Shown here: piece after piece, positions 11,156 to 22,964 of the stretch
Layout: every line of letters starts with the position of its first letter
How positions within the stretch are numbered: the stretch's first letter is position 1
Origin: Catonia carolina
Taxonomy: Eukaryota; Arthropoda; Insecta; Hemiptera; Achilidae
Reading direction: 5' to 3'
DNA: 64,000 nucleotides
Assembly: GCA_035578175.1 (NCBI GenBank)
Contig: JAQMRL010000001.1
Location: forward strand, 431,285,545 to 431,349,544
Position numbers and translations under genes: made by a program
The notes under the pieces: model-generated
Seen by the model: the letters and a program-made list of their open reading frames with translations, nothing else
The model's database searches: none
Told to the model about the DNA's origin: nothing

Positions 11156-11577
11156 TTGAAAGTGTAATTCTTTTAAACCAAAAACTATTTAGAAAGGAGT
11201 TCGTGCACACGGTAAAATGTTTCATCAATCAAGTATTGTTTTAGCTTTTTTTAAAATGACTTAAATTTTCACAACTTTTTTATATAATTTTCGTCACATC
11301 ATTCAACTAAATCATAGTCGTTATTTAATAAGAACAAATAAAGAATATGTTAAAAAATAACGATCAAATTGAGTGGCATTGTAAATCAAACAGTTCAAAT
11401 AAAAGCAAGTTAAAATACCACTTAAATTGTTCAGTTATTATTAGGTAAGCGACCAGCTGGTGGTCAAACATGAAGAAACAGCATTATGTTTTCTTTATTC
11501 TCTTAATAAAAAAGAAAAAATACGTTAAAACCAGCCATGAAATTGAATGGGTTTTTCCTTAACAAATAAAAGAAAAA

Positions 11578-11745
11578 AGTCGCATCAAATGCAGGGTCAT
11601 TTAGCTACTACGGTAATTTAGCTGGTAGAGTAGTTAGTTACATTAGAAGGAAGGGTGTGAATTCTTTCCAGTCCATGGGAATCGAAATAGAAGCATTAAT
11701 TGTAGCAGTCAGTTGCGCTAACAACTACGCCATCAAGGCAGTCTT
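11578..11745 (-). mobile_element. tRNA-derived SINE, family A-like, degraded
   Basis: On the minus strand an A-box-like GATGGCGTAGTTGTTAGCG is followed by a B-box-like TTTCGATTCCC. The far end has CTGCATTTGATGCGAC, which matches the GCAGTTGATGCGACG block at the 3' end of the complete copy at 5.7 kb. The body is more diverged, so this is an older or sister-subfamily copy. Confidence 0.6.
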
Positions 11746-11803
11746 ATTTTTCTTCCACAACATTAGCAGTTAAATCGATCGTTTGGGTAGTTGTTGAATT
11801 GGT
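11746..11803 (-). repeat. Arm of a dispersed inverted repeat (partner 10108-10166)
   Basis: Reverse complement of the 10.1-kb arm. It sits directly upstream, in SINE orientation, of the tRNA-derived head at 11.6 kb. The arms are 1.6 kb apart and could be two independent copies of a longer repeat. Confidence 0.75.
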
Positions 11804-12479
11804 AGTAAAACTGACTCATATTTTTGTACGTACGAGTATATTGAAGTGAGCAAATTTAATCATTTATTGGAAAATTTATTTTTTAGTTTGTTGTCTTTCG
11901 TGAGCCACTCTCAAAAGAGAGAGCGTTCTCATATTTGTCAGTCTCTAATATTTTTCAAGCGTGAAAATTTTCTTTGCTTAGGTTTGCGCTGTCCTCAACC
12001 TTACCCTCGAGAATAAGTCTCGTACGTATCTCATACTTATCACTCTTGTATAAATCACAAAGGTAGGGACTAATTCTTTTTTTGATTAAAAATATTGAAT
12101 AGTTTTTATTTAGCGATAGTATTGTTTCCCCATAATTACGAGTATGCAGTTACCCACTGACAGTGGCACTTCTTTTATCACGTAGTGTTTTAGCAAAATC
12201 TCAACTGCTTATATTTAATACAAATTAAAGAGTATTACGATTATTTATATAAAAATTAATGACTTTAATATAATTTAATCTTATTTACAGTTTAAACAGA
12301 TCTTTAGTGACTTGCATTTACGATTTAAGTTATTTCTTTTTTTGCTATTAATTCTTTGATTTGTTAGATCACTTGAACCAAATTTAGAAGTCCCTTCTTG
12401 GTTTGGTTTTAGGATTACGCTTTTCCCAATAATTATTCATATTTTGGGATCTGATCTATCTGATTTATCTGTACAAACC

Positions 12480-12990
12480 ATAGACGATGGAGCTCAAGTT
12501 TCCCGACGATCTTGTGACTTTATCTTTAAGCAACTTAAGCTGTTCAGATTTGTCTAAAAGATCTTGTTCTGCAATTTAAGTTCTTTAATATCTTTCTTTA
12601 CTTCGACCAACCACCTTAGAGGATTTTTCTAGTTATTTTTAGAAATGAGTTGTTTAGTTACTCGACTGTCCGGTATTCTAAGTAAATGCTCGAAGAAAGA
12701 AATTCGTTTCTTCCACATGATGTCAGTTATTGGCTCGATTTCACGGTTGAGTTCAGAATTAGACATTAAAATCCAGATATCGTTGAGTTTCCGTTTTTTG
12801 TTTACGCAAGCCCTAAGGATTCTTCTTTCTATTCCAAGAATTTCTGTCATTTCCTTTTTAGTTTTAAAAATAGAAATACTTTTACAGAAAAAAGTGGCTT
12901 CAGTTTTACTACCGTTTTATAGTGTACAGTTTAGAATGAACAGTTTAGGTTTCATCCATTTAAGCCTTTTTTAAATTTTAGTAATTTTTT
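12480..12990 (-). pseudogene. RTE-like endonuclease/reverse transcriptase, C-terminal remnant
   Basis: The longest frame (12629-12850, minus) contains GIERRILRACVNKKR, EPITDIMWKKRISFFEHLLRIPDSRVTKQL, the same region as EERKIIRKILGPR and RRLQFYGQIMRLPDNRLTQRI at 6.9 kb. The frame continues past one stop into RWLVEVKKDIKELKLQ, and upstream after a frameshift into YKTVVK, equivalent to the Y-x-VIKP block. It has at least one frameshift and two stops and is more diverged than the 6.7-kb copy. The antisense ORF at 12645-12974 is only its shadow. Confidence 0.75.
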
Positions 12991-13789
12991 TTACTTTTCT
13001 ATATTCATCTACAGGCTTAGTCCTGTTCAAAGTCTTAACTATTGTACTAGTATCTGAAAGTTAAAAGTTCTTCAACATTTACTTAGTGGTAAAGACGATC
13101 TTCATGTGTCTTCGGACAATTATACACTTCTCCAGCTATTGAAGACACTTTTAAATTACTGATACGACCATATCATCCAGACTTTATAAAGTTCCTGAGC
13201 ATCTTATTTTGGAATTGATATCGGTATTAATTATGAACGAAAGGGGGAAAACACGACTTAAAAATAACTGATAATATGTTATCAGAAAAAGTAAAATATA
13301 TTTCTAAAAATAATGGTACATATTCTTTGATTTTTAGAACGTTGTACAACTTTCTATGTAAAATTTAGATGACATATCTAAATTATTATGTTATGTATAT
13401 CAAAAAAGTTGAGAAAATAAAAAAATAAAAAAATATATGGATGTCATATTTTTAGTAGGGCGGTATTGTACAACATTCCAACGAATAAGCATCTTATTGC
13501 TAATGTTGCTTGTTTTTGTAATGTTGCTTGTTTGTTGATGGATATTTGACCTGATACCTGACCGTATTTTACCTCATTGCATACTTCAATATATTGTTTA
13601 CAATGTGATGATAGAAAATAATAGAACTGATACATAAAGAAGGTGGAAGAAAAAACCTGACCAAACAAATAAAATAAATTATGACATTATTTTACTAACA
13701 CAATTTTTTACAAAATAAAATATTACGTAATGCCATACAGTCTATGTTAACTCAGAGATTTCTAAACTTTCCAACCGTTGAAACATTTT

Positions 13790-13875
13790 TGAAATCAGTT
13801 AATTTGTTTCTGAGACTGTCTCGTACAAACGAACAAACCAACGTTGTTTCTTTATAATAACTATTAATATAGGTA
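13790..13875 (+). repeat. Conserved 3'-end fragment of an unassigned retroelement
   Basis: AATCAGTT...TTTCTGAGACTGTCTCGTACAAACGAACAAACC...TTCTTTATAATAA...TTAATATAG matches 41090-41175 at most positions. This kind of end (CAAACAAACA, then TTTATAATATTAGTATAG) is widespread in insect genomes at the 3' ends of interspersed elements. I cannot assign the class from this piece alone. Confidence 0.6.
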
Positions 13876-13879
13876 GACA

Positions 13880-16800
13880 GTTCAGTAGTTCCGGCCGAGC
13901 ATTCAAAACATTTCTCTGTACCATGTACGTAATTCTTTTATTTTTCTTTTTAACATAATTCCTTTACTAAAAACTATTTGAAAAATAACATTCAGTCAAA
14001 CTGTAACAAATTTAAATTAGTAATAATATAGAAAGTAGGTGAACTTAGAAGTTTTATAAGTAATTTTTTTGGATTAAATAGAATAAAAAATATACGAAGT
14101 GGATAAATGATGCAATAGTATCATAGCATCCTAGCTTACAAATTTATGTATTTTAATTACAATACCTCTCGGGAAAATGTTAAAGTAAAATAAATTTTAT
14201 TAAAAACTTTAATTAATGTTGCTTGAAAACTGCAAAATTTCAGCTAATAAAGTCATTGCGGGTGTATGTCTAAACATAAAAGACAACCCTTTGTTTAATT
14301 AAAAAAATAAAGGTCTTCCTTGTTAATTATTGAAATAAGGCAGTTCCTTTTTCTTCTTTTAAAAAGAGCTCCCTATTAATTAATTTTAATGGCTGCAATA
14401 TTTCGATTCAATGAACTCAATTGTGTATTTATAAAATTACTTTCTCTTTTAGAATCAATTTGAATATAATTCCAGTTGCTTTTTTGAAAACATTTTCCTT
14501 ATTGTTCACTACCGATTGTTTCTAGTTTGGAATTTACAAAAAAATGTTTAACTTCGTTTATGGCATTCTGTGAAATCTTTTAAGGTGGTCTCAATTTTTT
14601 TATAAAACACAGTATTATCTACAACTTGATAATTCAGGCTTATCTAAAACAAAGCACAATTTCTTAAATTATCTTCTTGTGCCTGTCCGGTTAGGATGTT
14701 GGCGAACATAATGGCTATTTTGACCTCTGTAACGAATCAAACCAGCTACAGTTAAATCTGTTTATGTTTGCTCTAGTTGAGAGTATAAACAAACTCCAGC
14801 TGATTGGAAGGTAAACATTTTTAAAAACTATTTAATTTATACTACCAAAAAAATATTGAAAAAAGAGTTATTTATATGGTTGCTAGGAAACTATAAAAAA
14901 GAATAACTATGAATTTTGTGAAGAAAGGGGGACTGTGGTTCCGAATATCGAGCAAGATGGACGGGCCACAGAACGAATAAAAGTTTAAAATTAAAATACA
15001 TAATACAGACGGGACGTATAGTTTAAAAATGACGATATAAAAGGACAGTAAAACTTAAGAAACATCATACACGTTTTTTTAAAAGTTTCAGATAAATATA
15101 AAAGTGATAAAATTTATACATGTAAAAACAAAATATACACTAATCAACTGTTACGGAAATATTCAAAAATCATTTAAATAAAATTTATTCAACAACTTGA
15201 GTTTGTTTAATCAATGTAAAGTAGACGATGTCGAACCGGAAATAAAATTTGCACAGAAAAGTTTGAATTCAAACCCTTGGAATAAGGTTACTTTTTGAAT
15301 TTTGGCATATCCTTGTGGTAAGAAACGGTAGTTTCTTACAAATTATTAGTTGCAATCCGGAACAATTTCGTGCAGCTCTTACCGAACCAGGTCCTCAAAT
15401 TGGCGAGACAGAAAATTCTTCTTCAACCAGGATTCCTCTTTCCCACTATCTTCCCCTGCAGTTAATCGTAACTTTTTTGATTTTGCATAGTATGCCCGAG
15501 GTACTGCAGATTACGATGTTGACATTTATGACCAATCCCAGACCCTTGCTCATTCTCAACAAAACTTCAACATTAGTGACTTTCTGCGTCCATGAAATTC
15601 TCAATATTCTTGAATTAGTGTCTAATTAAATTTTAAGCCCATAGAATTTATTTTTTAATTTAATACAATTTTATTTATAACTTCATTCTAAGACATCTTA
15701 AAATTTTTTTTACACTTACATAATTATTAAACAATGAAAATATTTCAACCCTCCATTACGTGTTTTACAAAAATACTTTTGTTTAAAAATAAATCATAGT
15801 TTCATTACATTTCATAAATGGATATTTTTATTGTAGGCTACTTTTGACCCTTCTTACGTTCTTCAAATTGATTTCTTGAAAATTATTTGATTGATTTCGT
15901 GAATGGTCAATATTTTATGTATTTATATCCATTCAGTTCTTCAGAGTCTGATTTCAGCAAATGTTGAAAAATTCATAATACTGTACAGTAATAAACCTCC
16001 TCCTGACCAAATTATAAGGAGCAAGTCCGAATTCTGGTAAGCAAAATAACACGCAGTCGTACTCGTAGGGTTGAAAATAGTAAAATTTATTAAACAGTAT
16101 TTTTACGGCTGTTTATTTGTAGGTATGTATAAACAAAAATACAGAAATTTCAAGAGAACAAAATGTAATATCGTATAGCAAATAATATTTATGGTATCTT
16201 TTTAAATTATTTACAGTTTGTTTTACAATGAAATTTTTTGATGGAACCGTTTTTTTTGTGGCATCACGGCTTGTTTTATTAGAAGCACGTCCTGTAGGTG
16301 AAGAATGAGTAAACGAATTCCTAGAATAGTGAAACTTTATATTCGTAATTTATTTCATTGGTCACTATTCTGTGCTTTAACGCCACTACGAATTTAAATG
16401 ATGTACTCTACGTATACAAAATATTGACATTGAGTAATCAACAAATTAAAATTTAAGTTTTTCGTGTCCGTTTTGGTTAAAGTGGGTTACAAATAAACAG
16501 TTTTCGGATAATCGTGGTTTTGCTGTATTACACAATTATTTTTCTATTTGAAACTACGAGATTATTTTGGAATTTCAATGTAGATTATCTTTTAGATAAT
16601 TTCGCAGGTTGTTATAAATATTGACAAACGCATAGTATAAAGCTTTTCATAGTCGGTTTCTCTATGCTGTTAAATTCCGAAAAGATTCTCGTACCTATTA
16701 GCGTACAAATGGATAACTGTACATTTAAACCATAAATGTTTTCCTTGTTCACAAATTTAATTTTCACACTCATAAATTATATATATAGAAATCTAAATTT

Positions 16801-17550
16801 TTCTAAAACTTAGATGTAGGTAGTTGTTTTCTTTTGACAGTTTTATGTTGTTTTCACGTGAAGCAATGATCAAAGTGCAGACTCAAATAAGTCTGACAGT
16901 GTTACATTGTAGAATATGTAGTTGTACAACTTTACTCCCGGAAAGTTACCTTTCTTTATACAGAATGTGGTAAATACAGATTGGTTTCATTCATTGGTAT
17001 TCTCTCAGTATCTAACTATTAGGTTAGATAACTGTTAGGTTGAATCAAGGTGAAGTTGATTTTTATTCTGAATAGAAAAATAAATATCATTCTTTACGTC
17101 AACTATTCTTTATTTATTATCAAAGAAAGAGATTCCGTGTTAAGATGCATTTTATCAAGGAAATGATAACCACAGTTATAACTCAATTGATGGAATTTTT
17201 TGTAAGCTTCGTATCTGTTAAGGAAGGAAGTATGATTTAGTATATAGAAGAAATATATTACCCTGATTAAATTTTTTAAAATTTGTTCTTAAATTGGATT
17301 AAAAAATATAGATTGTAACCACATAATAAAGTTAATTTATTTCTCATTGTAGAGCCAGAGAAATGAACTATTTTCTGGAGTAAAGTACAATGTAGGAAAA
17401 TTTTGTTCTCTTACTTTTGTATACTTGTCAATAAATGAAAGCTGAAAGGTGCGAATAAATTCGCACAACAGTACCCATGTATTTTAAACAACTATTTTTA
17501 TATTAATATATTAACATTAATAGTCATCTTTTTAACAATGTTTTTTATCA
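13880..17550. other. Long stretch without recognised genes or repeats
   Basis: The only sizeable frame (15315-15629, + strand, 104 codons, non-ATG start) has no recognisable domain. Within it lies a good splice-acceptor-like tract ending CCCCTGCAG at about 15460, and another frame reads YDVDIYDQSQTLAHSQQNF downstream. I cannot decide whether this is a decayed exon. Nothing else stands out. Confidence 0.4.
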
Positions 17551-17567
17551 GTGTTATTTATGAAATA

Positions 17568-19396
17568 GCCCCAGTTATTATTGATAACTGGGGCTATTAT
17601 TGATATAGTTATTTATTGATCGTAGCCCCAGGGTACGATCTCATTACAGGGAGGATGTTGCAGGAATTACCGAGAAAAGCCCTAGTAATGCTTACTATGA
17701 TAATTAATGCTGTGTTCCGCTTGGGTTATTTTCCTAGCCAGTGGAAAGTAGCAAAAATTATCATGATACTGAAGCCAGGCAAATCGGGAAATGAGGTCTC
17801 CTCGTATCGTCCTATTAGTCTACTCCCGGTGATGTCAAAGGTTTTTGAAAGAATATGTCTAAAGCGGTTGAAACTAGTGATAGAAGGTCGTCATCTTATT
17901 CCGGATCATCAGTTTGGGTTTCGGCAGCAGCATAGTACCATAGAGCAAGTGCATCGATTGACAAGCGTCATCCGTGAATGTTTAGAGGAAAAGAAGTACT
18001 GTTCGGCTGTGCTGTTAGACGTTGTTCAAGCATTTGACAGAGTCTGGCATCCTGGTCTACTCCATAAATTAAAAGCTGTGTTTCCGGAGACCCTGTACAG
18101 TGTTCTTGTATCGTATCTTAACAAACGATTATTTCAAGTCCGGGTTGGAAATTACTTAACGGGTTTGAAAGAGATCAAGGCTGGTGTTCCGCAAGGAAGC
18201 GTTCTGGGACCAATTTTATACGTTCTGTTCACAGCTGATTTGCCTGTTCTTGAACATGTAATCATTGCCACCTTTGCTGACGATACGGCAATAATGTCAT
18301 GTGATGGAGACCCAACTATTGCGACACGCAGAGTACAGATGTATCTAAGTGAGCTGGAAATCTGGCTGACAAAGTGGAAGATCAAGGTGAACGAGGATAA
18401 ATCTACGCATGTAACGTTTACTACCAGAAGGGTAACTTGTCCTCCTGTGCAACTGAATGGCAAGAATATTCCGCAGGCCAGGGATGTAAAATATTTAGGA
18501 ATGTACTTAGATAGAGGTCTGACTTGGCGCAAACACATTCAGATGAAAAGGAAACAGCTGGATTTAACATTTAGGAAGATGTATTGGCTCATTGGTAGGC
18601 GTTCCCAGCTTTCAATTGAGAACAAACTACTTTTGTACAAATCCATGCTGAAGCCGGTTTGGACCTACGGAATTCAGTTATGGGGGACAGCATCAACTTC
18701 AAACATCGAGATTCTGCAACTGTTTCAATCAAAAGTTCTGCGGACTAAACTGAATGCACCGTGGTATATTACCAATGCCGATATACATCGCGATATGGAT
18801 GTGCAGACGGTACGAGAAGAAATATGAAGTTTCAGTTGTACATACATCGAACGTCTCAACAACCACGTAAATCATTTAGCACTGAATCTCTTAGACAACA
18901 GTAATGATGTCAATAGGCTAAAACGTGCTACAGTACTGGATCTTTCAGGACGATTCTAATAGTGTGATTTTAAAGTTGTAAATATTATAATGTTGGTATT
19001 CTGTAGATGACTGTCGTGTTTGAGTGTGTATTTTGTAAATAGCTGAATGAACGTTTTAAATTATCTCCAGAAAAGTTAGGTGTACATATATTTCGGAATC
19101 ATGTGCTTATTTATTACTTCTTATTTGTTTTTTCGTTTTAAAGGAGGTTTTTGTTATTTTTTATTTGTTTTTCTATTTTTCTTGTTTTTTTTTATTTATT
19201 TATTTTAAAAATCACTATATAATTTTGATTGTTAATATTAATTAAGAACAGTATAATATGTTTTCATGTTATAATTTGTTAATTACACCAGTGGGTTGTA
19301 ATTTTTTCATGAGTTGTATCTATTTGATAAGTTGCATTTATTGTTATTTATAACAGATTATGCATTTAAAAAAAGTTATATAAAAAAAAAAAAAAA
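17568..19396 (+). mobile_element. Jockey-type LINE, 5'-truncated, poly(A) tail, 10-bp TSD
   Basis: The insertion is bounded by the direct repeat TTATGAAATA (17558-17567 and 19397-19406). The right end is a pure A run (19382-19396), so the element was inserted by target-primed reverse transcription. It carries the 3' half of the polymerase ORF (17616-18959) and a 3' UTR of about 440 bp. The 5' junction (17564-17598) contains a perfect 15-bp hairpin built from the GCCCCAG motif that recurs at 17624, which looks like a template-switch scar. It is the youngest-looking LINE in the window. Confidence 0.9.
17616..18959 (+). pseudogene. Jockey-type non-LTR reverse transcriptase, one in-frame stop
   Basis: The product would be the RNA-dependent DNA polymerase that copies the element's RNA at a nicked chromosomal site. 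The frame enters inside the protein at VAPGYDLITGRML (normally KKAPG-D) and keeps RT motifs in order: KPGK and YRPISLLPVMSKVFE near residues 52-76, FGFRQQHST, LDVVQAFDRVWH with catalytic Asp135, PQGSVLGP near 190, FADD at 220-223, then KYLGMYLD and LWGTAS, ending in APWYITN. A TGA at 18825-18827 interrupts it, but the same frame resumes (ERLNNHVNHLALNLLDN) to a TAA at 18957-18959. CGA to TGA by CpG decay would explain the stop. The N-terminal endonuclease is absent. The antisense ORF at 18152-18538 is a shadow. Confidence 0.95.
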
Positions 19397-19529
19397 TTAT
19401 GAAATATGATATGCATCTAAATAAACATTTCTGTTATCGTTACGAGCCTTCAAAATAAACTAAACTTTGCAACGTCGTCACCAGAATAGTAGAATCATCG
19501 AAATTTTAATTCAGTTACAGTATTTTGTT

Positions 19530-19922
19530 GTTGTTGTTGTTGTTTTTGAGGTCAACACCCTAAAGGCTGGTTTAAACTATTAGAGGTTTTACTTAAAAGA
19601 GGAGTGAGGTGGTTTAACATGCCTTCCTCACTGAGTGCAGAAGTAGCCTTTGCTTATCAGCATACCAGGCCCTCCGAAAAGCATCTACTCTGCACCCTGA
19701 AAATGACACCTTCACTTCATTCACCACAGGGTCTGGCTGTATAATGAAATCCATTACTTTCAGAGGAGGTAACTCTGACTAGTGTCTTTCACCCTCTACC
19801 TCTTCTGTTATTAAATAGTTCAGTCATGGCTGACCACGTGATAAGAAACTGAACTATTTTTTGTAGCCCTGGAAATAGCAGATCGAGTGCAAATAATTTA
19901 ACACTCTTGTCTGTTATGGGCG
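19530..19922 (-). mobile_element. CAA-tailed SINE, full length, 11-bp TSD
   Basis: On the minus strand it begins CGCCCATAACAGACAAGAGTG, has the family landmarks (CTCGATCTGC, CCAGGGCTAC, GTTTCTTATCACGTGGTCAG, AACAGAAGAGGTAGAGG, CACTAGTCAGAGTTACCTCC, CAGCCAGACCCTGTGGTGAA, GAGGAAGGC) and ends CTTTAGGGTGTTGACCTCAAAAACAACAACAA. A perfect duplication AGTATTTTGTT (19519-19529 and 19923-19933) flanks it. Length, tail and TSD are those of a SINE, yet no convincing A/B boxes are seen at the 5' end. Seven other copies or parts occur in the window. Confidence 0.85.
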
Positions 19923-20142
19923 AGTATTTTGTTATTTACTTTTAAATGTTTCGTTATAGCTTTTCTCAATCCTTATTCTCATATTTTTTGTAGAATCCTA
20001 AAAGTGTATCGATGTAAAATTTGTATAAATCCGTTTGTTAGAATTCTATATTTTAAGGATAAGCAAAATGCTCTATTTAAAATATATTGAACCAGATTTT
20101 GCGTTTTACATATATGATGATTTAATAAAAATGAGACTCAAC

Positions 20143-20632
20143 TTCACACTTCTGAATCTATCCGTTATCTAGGTTTATATCTAGATAAGAAGCTCACGTG
20201 GAATGCACACGTGAAAATGAGAAAGGCACTCCAGGACAGGTTCAAACAGTTGTACAGACTTCTTTCACGCAAATCCAATTTACCAACTACATCCAAATTA
20301 ACTATTTACAACTCCTACCTTCGACCAATATGGAGCTATGCTAGTCAGCTTTACTGCTGTGCAAAAACATCGGTATTAGCAAAAATTCAGCATTTCCAAT
20401 CAAAGCTTTTACGGAGAATAGTTAACGCCCCTATTATGCAACCAATAAAACGCTACACTCAGACCTAAACGTACCCTACATAAATGACGTTTTCTTAAAA
20501 CTCTATACAAAATTGAGGAAGAAACTTGTGAACCACCATAACCCATTGATTTCAAAACTGGTTGCGCAGACACTCCCAAACAATCCAAAAAGACGTCTAA
20601 AACGTCGATGGAGCCGGGACCACATCAATTAA
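20143..20632 (+). pseudogene. Jockey-type LINE reverse transcriptase, C-terminal remnant
   Basis: Reads SIRYLGLYLDKKLTWNAHV, KLTIYNSYLRPIWSYASQLY, KIQHFQSKLLRRIVNAP, then shifts frame by one base near 20432 and continues YYATNKTLHSDLNVPYINDV, LVNHHNP, NPKRRLKRRWSRDHIN to a TAA at 20630-20632. The frameshift makes the copy dead. The C-terminal RRLKRRWSRD ending is shared with the 57.7-kb copy and differs from the 18.9-kb copy, so at least two jockey-like subfamilies are present. A 3' UTR follows (20633-20840). Confidence 0.85.
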
Positions 20633-20734
20633 CGTAGTACTGTAATTGACTATCCATTACAGTGTTCTAAATGCTGCACTTAATGCTACACTTATCTATT
20701 CACGTCGGAGTTCTGTCACTGGACTGTGTCTTCA

Positions 20735-20840
20735 CTTACGTTTATTTACCACGTTAATTTTTTCCAAATTTTGTTTTCTCGCATTCACTGACTGTTTCTT
20801 ACAGATTGTGAATATTCTAAATAGAGTAAAAAATTAAGTA
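20735..20840 (+). repeat. 3' UTR end of the RRWSRD-type LINE
   Basis: CACTTACGTTTATTTACCACG through TTTTTCCAAATTTTGTTTTC, CATTCACTGACTGTTTC and AGATTGTGAATATTCTAAAT aligns with 25520-25630. Because it follows the coding remnant at 20143-20632, it identifies the 25.5-kb sequence as another copy of this LINE's 3' end. Confidence 0.75.
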
Positions 20841-21477
20841 AAAATAAATACTGAGTAATTTATTTTTATTGTATTTAATAAATAAAAACACTTCAGATAT
20901 TGGAAAGATGTTATCTTTTTGCTGTACAAAATGAAATAAACGAAAATGTCAATTTCAGACAGTTTGTATTTTGCACTGTTATTTTCACCAAACGATAAAC
21001 AATAGATCGTTAGAAAGTGATCGTTGTCTTATTATCTTACACTATCGAAACTAATATACTGTACGCGTCATCATTTTCGTTGCAGTTCATTGTTACCATG
21101 GATACAAGGTAAATATAGAGAAGGGTAAGCCTGCTGGCTTATATTGACAGTTCCTGACATTTCACCTCAAGTGTGCTCTCAGAAAGTTCCCAAACACAAT
21201 TATTTGTTTACGAATTTTGGTTCCGCATGAACTAAGATATTCAACCTAAACTCCAGTAATTAATTTATAGCGTTTGCCTAAAGGGTAATAGTGCGTGTGG
21301 GCCTATTATCAACAACTTTTCAATTTGAATTTAATTTTATAATCTACGAAACCATAATAGAGCATGGGTGTGGTTCGTATTATATTCAATGCGTAGGCTA
21401 GGTAAAGTTTTCGCAAAATAAAAATTGAAAACTTTTCGTGCTTCTACAAATAAAACTTGGTAGGCGTATTATTTATC

Positions 21478-22045
21478 ATAAAAATCTAGTATAAAACACT
21501 CACACAAGTTTCTCTTGCCAATGCAAAAATTAACAATATAACCTAACATTAGAAATAAACAAAAAATTAACCTATAATAACATAACCTTGTTTTAACCAT
21601 GAGTGAATGATGCAAATATAGAAAATCAACCCCAGTTTGACTTAAAAATACGGAAAATCACTCTTTCCCGTTAAACTAGACTCTATAGAGAAAAATGCTG
21701 AAACTAAAAGTTATAGATTTTTTAATTTCCTATAAATTTAATTAAACACGTTTTTGTCATAAAATGCGTACTAAAGCTGAAATCTTAAAAATTCGATTTA
21801 TTTTACAGATTTTCATGGAAAAAAACAGAAAATCGCTAATTACTGCTAACCTAACCGTTGTAAAAAAATTGTTTGGAATAAAAGTTGTAGGATTTAAAAT
21901 TTTTTAAGACTTAATTTATACATTTTTGCGCTAAACTGCATATTAAAGCCGCAACTTTAAAACAATATGTTTTACGAGAAAAACAGCCTTACTAAGAATT
22001 CAGCAGCCATAGCGCCTATTTTATCTTATGGAGAAAATCTGGTAA
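21478..22045 (+). mobile_element. Helentron-like (HINE-type) repeat, copy 1, 3' truncated
   Basis: Starts AAAATCTAGTATAAAACACTCACAC followed by GTTTCTCTTGCCAATGCAAA and continues through the two internal modules to CAGCCATAGCGCCTATTTTATCTTATGGAG. The CA microsatellite and 3' terminal hairpin present at 25.1-25.35 kb are missing. It is more diverged from copies 2 and 4 than they are from each other. Confidence 0.7.
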
Positions 22046-22549
22046 CAGAAATTCTTTTAATATTACGTTTTTGAGGTCTCGTGTGAAAGTAAAAGATCAT
22101 TGTTTCTTTGATAATAAAGTGTCCTGTTGTAGAAAAATAGTTTATATTTCTATGTGCTTAAATAAGATATTCTCTTCGGAGTATAAGCTCACGGAATTCT
22201 TCAAAAACCTGCTCCAGTGAATACTTATGTTGAATTTTATTAATTATTGGTAAAATCAGCTCTGATTTTCTGATCAGGAGTTGAACAGAAGGCGGAGATA
22301 TTAGTTAAAATAAACACATTTTAAATTACTTTTTAATCCTTATTGTGTGTACGTTGCAATCTGTTCAATTGAAGAAGAATAAGCAACCTCATGACTCAAT
22401 GAAATATGGATGATGTGTATGACGTGTAAATAAGGTGTAGTCTTATACAGACTTAAGATAACCGTTCCTGAGAAAGTATAATTAATTAAAACGTAATCAT
22501 CAAAGTACACCGGTAATTACTGTCTAGTATTCAAGTCCATATAAAGGTT

Positions 22550-22964
22550 TTGCGCCATGGTTTGCAAGGAATGCAGAAATATAACATTATTGCAACCTTC
22601 CTGATGTAATGGACGAAGTCAGGCGTTTTAATAGAAAATATCAGGCAAGACTTGAAAGTCACGATAATGAATTAGCCGTAAATCTTCTAAACAATGCAAA
22701 AGAAGTTAGGCCCCTGAAACGTACCATGTTTTGGACTTGTCTGAAAGAGTTTAAATGTACAAAAATTGAAGTGAAATGTATTCCATATTGTAAAATGTAA
22801 ATATCTTTGTACATAGTAATTTTATCTTTTAACACATGAGTAATTGATATAATGAGAGTTATTCTAGGTAATGAGGCCTCAACTTGTGATTTGTAAATTC
22901 AAAAGATTTGTTTATAGTTTATTTTTAAAAAACTGATTGCAAATAATGTTAATTTAAAAAATAT
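22550..22964 (+). mobile_element. 5'-truncated jockey-type LINE with 11-bp TSD, nested in a SINE
   Basis: A perfect duplication ATATAAAGGTT flanks it (22539-22549 and 22965-22975). The inserted sequence enters the polymerase ORF at APWFARNAEI and runs to a 3' UTR ending in an A/T-rich tail. Only about 415 bp of the element's 3' end was copied. Confidence 0.9.
22551..22800 (+). pseudogene. Jockey-type LINE reverse transcriptase, extreme C-terminus
   Basis: APWFARNAEI is followed by a TAA and, in the same frame, LPDVMDEVRRFNRKYQARLE, NELAVNLLNNAKEVRPLKR and a TAA at 22798-22800. The order matches the end of the 18.8-kb copy (APWYITN, then ERLNNH, LALNLLDN, RLKRATVLD). It has no catalytic residues and is non-functional. 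Confidence 0.85.

Noticed and set aside
12645..12974. 109-residue ORF on the plus strand
   Set aside because: Antisense to an RTE-like remnant whose minus-strand translation is recognisable.
15315..15629. 104-codon ORF as a host gene
   Set aside because: Non-ATG start, no domain, no related copy; kept only as a note in the featureless interval.
18152..18538. 128-residue antisense ORF
   Set aside because: Antisense shadow of the LINE polymerase frame.
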